A stretch of 64,000 bases of DNA from Takakia lepidozioides. Taxonomy: Eukaryota > Streptophyta > Takakiopsida > Takakiales > Takakiaceae. A model generated the notes under the pieces. It searched no databases. It was given only the letters and a program-made list of their open reading frames with translations, and was not told the DNA's origin. The DNA lies in the NCBI GenBank assembly GCA_030704615.1, contig CM060731.1:31496001-31560000 (forward strand), written 5' to 3'. Positions 55,965-64,000 of the stretch are shown here, one piece after another; within the stretch, counting starts at the first letter, position 1, and every line of letters begins with the position of its first letter. Both the position numbers and the translations under genes were made by a program.

Positions 55965-57735
55965 GATCAAGCAGAATCCTTGGACAGAAATGTAGCAACA
56001 AGGTTCTCAAAGGCACAGCTGGGAGAAGCTCACAGGAGGTGCTCCAGCAGTCAAGGAAATAGTTGGGCTCGTGGTAGTAAACTTTCTTATACACCTCCAG
56101 CTGATCCAGTCAACTTGGAAACTCCTGTGCTCAATTCATCAGCACAACTATTGGCAAAGGTGCAGGAGGTGCATGAAGAGACATTTGACGTGGGCAGAGC
56201 TATGCAGGCATATCATTTTACCCTTGCTTTCTGTATCTTCTGCAGAGACAGTTTTTTCTTCTCTTCAAGTGGAACTATCAATCATGGGAGGATGAGCTGA
56301 GTAATAACAGTTGCTGTAGAACGTGCTTTTAGCTTGAGACGTCTGCTCACACAGTTGGGAAATTGTGAAACAAAGGGCAGTATAATGGATGGTCGTAATT
56401 TATCAGTCTTGATGAGTTGGCTTGTGTGTGGTAATCATTCTTCGGGCTGTGGTGCCTGGATCTCAAAGCACAAGATTCTTGGTACCAGGAGTTTTTTAAT
56501 TTTGTATGCAAGGTCTTGTAATGACTAAGTCCCTAAGAACAAAAAGCAATCAAGTGTTTGAAACACCAAGGGGACTGTGTCAAGCTGACGTAGTGGTGGA
56601 TTCTTAATGGCCCTTGACATACATTCAAGTTAGTTAGACTTCCGTCACTAAGCATTACTGGATATCAAGGGGCATTGTAGGAGGATAGTCAGCACCTCAA
56701 TCCCAAATTTTGAGTGCCCATTCTTAGGCGTGGTCAGTACAGAAATTTGTATACCTCTATTTGCTTAGGTCTTGCTTTGCACTGTTTGCTTTCTGCTTCT
56801 GTTCTCTCAGACCACACCAGCTGCAAAGCTGTTGTTCCCTGTGATCTTTGGCAGCTCTCTTGGTGTACCCTGACTTGTTGGAGCTGTGTGTGTAGAACTG
56901 CCTTGGCCACCTAAAATTCAGCAACTTCCATAGCTGAGACGCATCAAGCTCTGAGCAGACTGTAAATCTTCTCCTCACTGGCTTTTTATTCATAGGTGGC
57001 CAAGGAGAGACGCTTAGTGCTTACTAGGAAGGATGTAGCTGAGTTCAGAAAACATCTTCGAACTGACAAGGGTCAGGTCACGGTGGAGAGGAAAGTAGAT
57101 GGGAAGAAAAGTGCCCAACGGGAGTATAGAGACCTCTGCAAAATCGTCGAGCCACCTTCTACTGCTACTACCTCCATCTCTCCCAGGTTAGCCATCTGAT
57201 GGCATACATCAGATACATCATTTTTCTTAATGGAAATACAATCAGTCTCACCTCCTAGTTCCATGCAGCTGATGTCTTGAGCCAGGTTGCTGTTGTTCAA
57301 AGGCAGGTTACCATTCAGCATCGCCGTAAATGGCACAATGTGTGAGTCAATGTGCAGGAGCCCGTGGCAGGTTCAGCACTTTTCATATTGAGCCCCTGGA
57401 GACGCATATCTCTGTTGCTCACTGGTGCGAAATGCTGAAACCAACTTGCCTTTTGTGGATCCAGCAGTTAAGCTTTTCGTTCCGAAGCTCATCAAAACTA
57501 TTGCATGTTTCTACAGGAGAGTGGGAAAGCAGGTGGATGAGGGGTGGATGGCCATGCAGCGCAATCAGCCCTCAATCTCAGACCTTTGGGTTGCATCCCA
57601 TCAGTGTCCACAGGTATCTCTCTCTGTGGGTTTCCTGTTGGTGTTGTAAAGATTTCCATTTTCTTTCTGTTTCTTCTTTGAATCTTATAAGGTTCGCACA
57701 AAGCCCAAAGAGATTATGGGAAAAATGAAGTGTGA
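55965..57735 (+). CDS. Candidate downstream exons of a host gene
   Basis: Coding-like segments with splice-like edges: about 55965-56208 (after CTGCAG; SLDRNVATRFSKAQLGEAHR, then TPPADPVNLETPVLN, before GCAG/GCATAT), 56996-57187 (after TTCATAG; ERRLVLTRKDVAEFRKHLR, then TVERKVDGKKSAQREYRDL), about 57436-57612 (LPFVDPAVKLFVPKLIKTIA, then YRRVGKQVDEGWMAMQ, before GTATCTC), and about 57692-57733 (RTKPKEIMGKMKCDKQ). They may continue the Cys/His-repeat gene or form a separate gene. I recognise no family and the splice chain is not proven. Confidence 0.4.
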
Positions 57736-57789
57736 TAAGCAAAAACAGCAAGAATCCCTGGCATATGGTTTTACCCTTGAGGATCAGAA

Positions 57790-59340
57790 GTGACTAGCAG
57801 CTTCTGCATGAGGCATTGTGCCTTCATAGCATGCATGATTAGTTCTCGTCTTTCTCTGATACAACGGTTTATTCTTCTTTGGTTCTTCGTTGTTTTACTT
57901 GTATCTGCTATCCTTTTGGCCATGGGCAGATGCATTCATGTTTTTCTTTCTTTCTTGCAGATCCCTGGATGTTTTAAAGCTCTTTAGCCACCATAATGTC
58001 TCTGCATTTGGTACAGTTCACAGTACAGTAGCACTGGTTGAATACACATGGTTAACCGTACACTCCACCTTCTTCATCTACATCCTCTTTACCATAACAA
58101 GTTGATAGCATAGTTGCAGGTGTTCCAGAAGACAATTTAGGTCATCCCTATGTGTGACAATCTCACCTTTTTTGATAAGCTATTGTCCTGTTTTTTTTGT
58201 CTGGAGGGATTTAGGTGCAGCTGTTTGTCAACCTGGAAACCTTCACTTGAAAACCCCCTGGTCTCTGAGGACGCAGGTCTCACTTTCGGAGTTACTAAGC
58301 CTGTCACAGGCTTGCCATTAGAAAAACTTCCAAAACCACTACCTGTCAGTGTTTGAGCTCTGGATACATACTGTTGCGTGAAGCAGGTGGGTCCACCAGC
58401 CATGGATTTTCCCACGCAAGTCGAACTGGATGGACTCTTTCGATAGGGATAAGTCTCTGATGAGAGAGACGCCCTCTTCATATCCATCAAGGGAATTGTG
58501 CCTGAATCTCTGTTTACCAACTTTGAAGTCTCGAGGCTGAGCCAAAAGTCCAGGCCCTTTTGGGGCCTAGTTATCGGGCAAACCACACACAGCAGATTCA
58601 TGCTTGTGTGAAGGGATTTCTAGAGGATATCTGGAAAACTTGGATTGATAGTCTGTTCCAATGTAAGTCATACCACCAGCGTCAGCCCCTGACAGAGGTA
58701 GTTTCTGTCCCACGCAAACTGAGCGCGGGGTCAAGGGCCACAAGGCTACGGCAAACGTCTTATGAGTACATTCTTTCGATGGGGATAAGGGAGAGACGAA
58801 CAGAATGATGTCTCACTGAGCCCACGTATGTTGGTCATGACGTATCATGAAGGGCAGAGCTCCCCCTAGATGGCAACCTTTCAATGTAAGCCAGCCATGG
58901 CATGATGAATCTTTCCTAGCAAGCATAGTGTCAATCCTGGCACTGCCAATGTTGTCTTCTGAGCACCACAGATGTGACATGTGGCACTCCCGGTCCCACA
59001 GTTTGGACCAGAGGGGCAAGACCGGTAGAAGGTGCCAAACCAGAACCTGGACCTGCTATGATGTCAGAAGTTGCAGATCTAGAATGCCCATGCTATGTGC
59101 TAAAGAGATGTATTATGATTCCAAACAGGTGTATGCGATGGAACCTTTAGATATATGTCCACGTCACGTGGATGAACCAAAGGAGTCAGAGGATGCACAG
59201 ATTTGGATCCAGAGGGAAGCAGCCTGCAGAGAAGCACAGAACTCCATGGCTGTATATGACAGTTGCTGTATGTGAGGGAGCCTGCATATCATCTCTTCAG
59301 TGAGGGATCTTGCCTATGTGGGGTACAACTCCTGGCTACT
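57790..59340. other. Mostly non-coding, ambiguous frames
   Basis: Frames of 140-154 codons exist on both strands (58137-58601 minus, 58847-59275 plus) without recognisable domains. A short minus-strand word set near 58860-58990 (SARIDTMLARKD, then MIRHDQH) faintly resembles an endonuclease end. Confidence 0.3.
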
Positions 59341-59344
59341 CTAG

Positions 59345-59995
59345 TCACTCCATGTCGACAACAGCAGGCAGACAAAGGTACATGCCACCTTGATAATTAA
59401 GTCCATTGCACTTTGCGCTGCCATAGCCCTCACCTGGTTGGGGTGGAGCAGACAAGGGGAGGAGAGGGATCCGGCTGGGGAAGAGCATGACATTGCCAAA
59501 GCCATGTGGCTGTAGCGTAGGACAACGCCTCTGAAATTTCCGAAAGCCCTTGCAGTGGAATGGAGAGTGTATCAGGAAGACATTATGTGCGGCTGACTTT
59601 CCATGCACAAGGAAGGCCGCGGTAGTGAAAGGTGCTACGGATCCTTTGTCCAATCTGTCTTGCACTGGTAGAAAGTATTTGATGGAAGGGGCATGAATTC
59701 TAATCCCAATTCTGTTGAGAGCTCCATCAAGAAAGGCCAACTGATTGTGTCAAACGTCTTCGCATTGTCTAACATTTAATTTAGCAATACCTGCAGCTGC
59801 CCCTTAGATTGAGCTTCAAATAAAGCTAGCACAATGTTGTCGAAAATCACTCTGCCGACATCTGGTCTGATAATAGAAGGCAACATCGGCAAATCCTCAT
59901 GGCTAGAGCCTTTGTCATAATCTTATATGAAGTGATAGGGCGGTGATTGGAGATGAGAGATCTATCTCCTTTCAAAAAAAAAAGTGCCATTGCCC
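59345..59995 (-). pseudogene. LINE reverse transcriptase fragment
   Basis: On the minus strand: KGDRSLISNHRPITSYKIMT (about 59980-59925), then DVGRVIFDNIVLALFEAQSK, MLDNAKTFDTISWPFL (about 59750), then a frame to 59345. These are L1-type RT entry motifs (N-x-R-P-I and the D-x-x-K-x-F-D box). Single-base breaks are frequent. Confidence 0.65.
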
Positions 59996-60309
59996 CTAAT
60001 GAGATAGGGAAAAGAATCTATTTTGAGATAGGTGATCAGAGAATAAAGTGGGAAAATATTGGTTCATAGTTGGGAGGGTGGCTTCACATGCTATCAGGCA
60101 CTCTTAAGTGTGTTAACATTCAGTATTTTCCAGGTGTCCTTGGAGCTCCCTCGACCAGGAGGGACGTGCAATGGTGTGTTTGCAGTGGATGCACATCTTC
60201 TCAAACTTGTGAGTAAAATGTGGAAGGGCTCACTCTGGAATAGAGCAACAGCATGCCCACACAATCTTTTGGAAATCTATCGTAGATATTACCAGGGTTC
60301 AATGTGAGC

Positions 60310-61140
60310 ATAATAGAATTCCCGAGCCCTAGCAAGATAATGTGTCTGAGTGCCATATATCATGTCATCTGACTGTGTAACAGCTACAGAGGGTTGAGGC
60401 CCAGTTAACAGATGGTAGTCCTAACTTGCAAGTAGGATGTGCACTTTCTTGCTGAACAGACATGGTGGTGGATAGAGTTGGACTGAGAACTATGACTTCC
60501 ATCATTTGTGAATCCTCAATTAGACCAGATGGTAACGTAGTTATACCACTGCATACCCCTTGCCTGTCATAGTTTTGCTAGGCAGTTTAGAGTCCCAGTT
60601 TACTGGGCTCTCACTTTGATACTTGATCTTTCCAAACATTGCGCAAGATTTTATATGATCTTCTGTGTCTTGCAGGTGTGTGCACTACTTGACGCTGAAT
60701 CTGGCATAGACCTATGAGGTCATGCTGAATCATTTCTACCCGCTTTCGTCATGCCTGAAATTTTAGGTGGCCTATGCTCTTGGTAGAGTGCATTGGAAGC
60801 CTAAAGAGAAGACCAAAAACTCTTTGGTTATGCGACAAAGCGTCATATATATGTATAGGATAACATCAAGAAAAGATTGAAAGGTTCATGGAGAGTAAAA
60901 AGGGTATCACAACAAATCTGACTACAAACATATCATCATCCCATTGTGCAACATACCCATCCACACCAACATACAAGTGATGGAGAAGTCAGCAAGCTTT
61001 AAAAATAAGCTGTGTGCTGAGTATGAGCAGTAGGTGGAGCAGAGGACTTCCAAGCTGGCGATCATAAAGTGCAGTGAAGTTAAATTATGAAAAATCGATA
61101 TATGAAGTAAGGTAGTTTGTTTGTTTTGTTTTGTTTTGTT
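60310..61140. other. Non-coding, nothing recognised
   Basis: Short frames only. A TTTTG run (GTTTTGTTTTG) lies at 61119-61145. Confidence 0.4.
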
Positions 61141-61429
61141 TTGTAGTGCTCAGATGTCCCAAGACGTGGCGCGTCCCCTTGGTGCTTGGTAGCCCTCGAT
61201 GAGGAGGGGATGAGGAGGGGTGCACCAGCTTGGTCTCATGATTTTTGGACGTGAGGTGGGGGAGATGTTGAATTTCAATGGTTGTTGGAAATTCGCGAAA
61301 AATATCAAAGTGGGCTTTCCTGGGACAATGATTGGAGCCTTGATAGGAGAGATATATAAAAAATGATTGGATGTAATATTACTCAATAAATTCATGGAAA
61401 AAAATAACTTGGGCTTTGACGTGGGAGAC

Positions 61430-62010
61430 GTACTTGGATACATAGGAGATTGCACTTGGGCTTAGATAACACTTGACATTTGGGCCTCTACATTGGAGAT
61501 GCACTGGTACATGAATAGAGGATTGCACTTGGGCTTAGATAGGCCTCCACATAGGAGACGCACTTGCATACATAAGAAATTGCACTTGGTCTTCAACGTC
61601 AAGTCTTCATTGGGCCAACACCATAGGCTACAGTAGAGGTCACACTTGGGCCTCAACATAGGAGACACACTCCAATGTATAGGAAATTGCATTTGGCTTA
61701 CATTTCAATTCTTCATACTAGGGCCAAAGGTACATTCTACCTAGAGGTCGCACTTGGGCCTCGACATACTAGATGTATTGGGATACATAGAAGATCTTAC
61801 ACTTGGTCTTAGATGACACTGGTGGGCCAACGGAACATGCTATCCTAGAGGTCGCATTTGGGCCTTGACACAGGAGACCACTTGGATACATTGGGGATTC
61901 CACTTGGACTTAGATGACACCGGATACTTGGGCCAATGGCACAAGAGATGCACTTGGATACATTGGGGATTGCACTTGGACTTAAATGACACTGGACACT
62001 TGGGCCAACT
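61430..62010. repeat. Degenerate tandem repeat of about 72 bp
   Basis: Words such as CACTTGGATACATTGGGGAT, GGAGACGCAC and CACTTGGGCCT recur through the interval; the clearest neighbouring units (61879 and 61951) are 72 bp apart. Units are well diverged, so this is an old satellite-like array. No gene overlaps it. Confidence 0.6.
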
Positions 62011-62023
62011 GCATAGGCTTTGA

Positions 62024-62044
62024 ATATATATATATATATATATA
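62024..62044. repeat. TA dinucleotide microsatellite
   Basis: About ten TA units just after the 72-bp array. Confidence 0.85.
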
Positions 62045-62049
62045 CTAAA

Positions 62050-63690
62050 CAGTAGACGGAGGCCCTGGAAATGCAATAAAATGTGACATAGAGAATATAA
62101 ACTTTTTTGAAGTTGAACCCCAAGGTGGATAAAGGCTTTATGCAAACTTGCATTGAAACTCATTCAGTTCAAGACTTACAACAAGCTCAAATGCTAGGTA
62201 ATCCACAAGGCGTAACACACTTAGGCCATGCCGTTTATGTAGGGAAGAGAGAAATTCATGATTCTTAATTGAATTATAATATTTTATTAATAATTTGGTT
62301 CACCTTTGGTCCATCTGAATGATTGGAAGCATTTATATATTCATGGGCTCTTGACCATGCATCATATAATTTAATATGTATTTGATAAAATTTATTTAAT
62401 TGGGAGGCTGTGCCAACTAGCCTACCCATACTCATGGTTGTGAGAGCATATTGCTGCTCCCACCACCGGTATTCCTCCGCCTCTTGGTATTGAGCAATTT
62501 GGGGTCATGTAGCTCGGCTAGCGAGGACGGTAGGACATCTCCTAGAGGACTTTGAATCCTGGCCTAGAATCTTCCTGACGAATGCCAAACACCAAACTCC
62601 CTACACCAAATCAAGCACATTCATCCACTCCAACCGTACATACATTAACACTCCAAAAACACACTCACCTGGAGAGCCCAAGCTCCCAGGTTTAAATGTT
62701 TAAATAGATCATCTAGCCACTCCTGACATATATCAGGAAAAAACATCAGCTGCAGACTGCAGACCCCACAATTAAACTAAAGTGAAGGAGTCCGGAATCC
62801 GTGTTTTCCTTTTTGGCAAAAAATTGCCAGATTTCGTTCTGGAAACTCGGTCAGCTACTTGTAACAAAGGAATTATGTGAGGTAAAATCCGAGATTTTCG
62901 CCAGAAAGCAGCAGGAGATAAGCCTAATCTTGCCGACATGGACCAATGATTATGGGACACCTGGAATATAGTCACTTTTCTTACTTTGTCACCTCGATAT
63001 TCTCGCCACATGGGCACTGGGTGAAACTCACAGGTGGCGGAAATATGAAAAAAAAACACAGAGATACCTTACTAAAGGGAATACGCAGAGTTTGTAGATC
63101 CGTCAAACTGCACTCGGTGAAGGCAGAGTTAAAAGGGGCAAAGTTTCACAACCCATGAGTCAGATTCAGATACTCGGCCCGGGTTTAGACACATGCCATG
63201 ATATGTGCGGCTAAAATCGTTTTGGCTGCTCATCTCAGGCGCTCGTTGGGATGACGTGACAGGCTGAAACGAAAGATGTTTAAAGTGTCGACAGGCTAAA
63301 ATGCGGACGGCCAAGCCTCCATTTCGTACTCCACGACGTGCACTCCATCTCCATCTCAGGGAAACGTAACCACTTAGCAAAACATCGGCAAAACCTTTTG
63401 GCCGCTCGACCATTCTTGGGATGACCTAAAAGCTCGTTCTCAGTTTTGGCCCCTCAAAAGTGCCACATATGCATCCAGCAGTGCCACCTAGATTGGGAGT
63501 TTTTCATTGACCGGCCACGTCTAAACTATCAAACCTGAAATTCGTCCAATCATTGACCACCAAAACAAAATAAAACAGGTGGACGCTTTGCTGAAGCAAC
63601 GCGTAATCACTTGACTCCATAGGGCTATGGTCTTCCAGTGGGAAGGTGGACACGGTATCATTGACCACCATCGCATTTGGGCGCAGTCTA
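62050..63690. other. Intergenic, nothing recognised
   Basis: Short frames on both strands without signatures. The right part (from about 63600) becomes more GC-rich as the dehydrogenase gene begins. Confidence 0.4.
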
Positions 63691-63699
63691 ACCCCGGCC

Positions 63700-64000
63700 T
63701 CAGAATTCTATCTCTTGCCGCTCAGCCCAGAACTTTCCTGAAGGCCCTCCAGGAGGCTGGAGAGCTAGCCACACCCCAGTGTCAGCACCCACTCCAACCG
63801 GGTGGGGTCCAGTCCACTGGGGCCTGGGCTTGCGCGTAGGCCGTCGGGCAGAGAGCGCCTGAGCCATCATATCCGTTTCAGTAACCCCGGGACAGTAGCT
63901 GTTGACGACGATACTCTCGTCTTGCGGGCGGCCAGACAGGGCGCGGTGCAGTATGCTCACGTACGCATTCACCGCCATCTTCGAAACAGCGTACACCATT
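63700..64000 (-). CDS. Short-chain dehydrogenase/reductase, C-terminal half (partial)
   Basis: The minus-strand frame enters from the right edge and ends at 63700. It begins inside the catalytic motif Y-x-x-x-K (VYAVSKMAVNAY), followed by the VNSYCPGVTETDMM loop that closes over the nicotinamide, and ends with GADTGVWLAL and GGPSGKFWAERQEIEF. These match carbonyl reductase 1-like classical SDRs, NADPH-dependent cytosolic enzymes that reduce ketones and aldehydes. The Rossmann half (TGxxxGxG) is outside the window. The Met at 63999 is only the first one visible, not the start. The frame looks intact. No intron is seen in this part. Confidence 0.85.
   Translation of the reverse strand, partial: MVYAVSKMAVNAYVSILHRALSGRPQDESIVVNSYCPGVTETDMMAQALSARRPTRKPRPQWTGPHPVGVGADTGVWLALQPPGGPSGKFWAERQEIEF

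Noticed and set aside
58813-59019. Endonuclease-like end of a LINE (SARIDTMLARKD, MIRHDQH) on the minus strand
   Set aside because: It lies 3' of the RT fragment at 59.3-60.0 kb, the wrong order for a LINE, and the similarity is too short.

Overview
This window looks like a transposon-rich stretch of a seed-free land-plant genome (fern, lycophyte or bryophyte; the sequence does not settle which). The grounds are GT-AG introns, a decayed plant-type PPR gene, plant-type Ty3/gypsy, LINE, CACTA, SINE and MULE-like elements in several nested layers, and only a few host-gene candidates.

Layout. 1-2 kb: a minus-strand multi-exon gene of unknown function that runs off the left edge. 2-7 kb: mostly non-coding, with a 74-bp tandem repeat at 3.9-4.1 kb. 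7-15.6 kb: SINE copies, two LINE 3' fragments, an LTR-like fragment split by a CACTA element with a clear 3-bp target duplication, a 182-bp tandem repeat beside a PPR pseudogene, a second CACTA-type element, and a perfect 27-nt inverted repeat. 15.6-28.3 kb: a decayed Ty3/gypsy element whose gag-pol carries a cytosine-5 DNA methyltransferase domain between protease and reverse transcriptase. Its 3' part is broken by a GC-rich/poly-T insertion and a reversed chromovirus fragment. 28.4-33.2 kb: a minus-strand LINE (ORF1-like, endonuclease, RT, chromodomain) with an internally inverted RT block and a CACTA copy inserted in it.

35.6-43.6 kb is the most unusual part. A minus-strand MULE-type transposase with a SWIM finger (39.4 to 36.1 kb) lies head-to-head with a spliced plus-strand gene (40.0 to 42.9 kb). 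That gene's protein has a basic N-terminus and a D-G-N-H-R motif resembling the ParB/sulfiredoxin superfamily. About fifteen copies of a ~28-bp palindrome, which I noticed nowhere else in the window, sit in a ~42-bp-period array beyond the transposase 3' end, in intron 1 of the second gene and beyond its 3' end. I read this as one decayed two-gene transposon with its own array of sites.

43.6-64 kb is mainly host-like sequence with older LINE debris. It holds a WD40-repeat gene (48.6-50.8 kb), a very long exon coding a tandem Cys/His-rich repeat protein (51.1-55.7 kb), further candidate exons to 57.7 kb, degenerate LINE RT fragments at 45.5-46.4 and 59.3-60.0 kb, a ~72-bp satellite-like array at 61.4-62.0 kb, and the C-terminal half of a short-chain dehydrogenase at the right edge. 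Nearly all mobile-element reading frames are broken by stops and frameshifts, so they are relics here.
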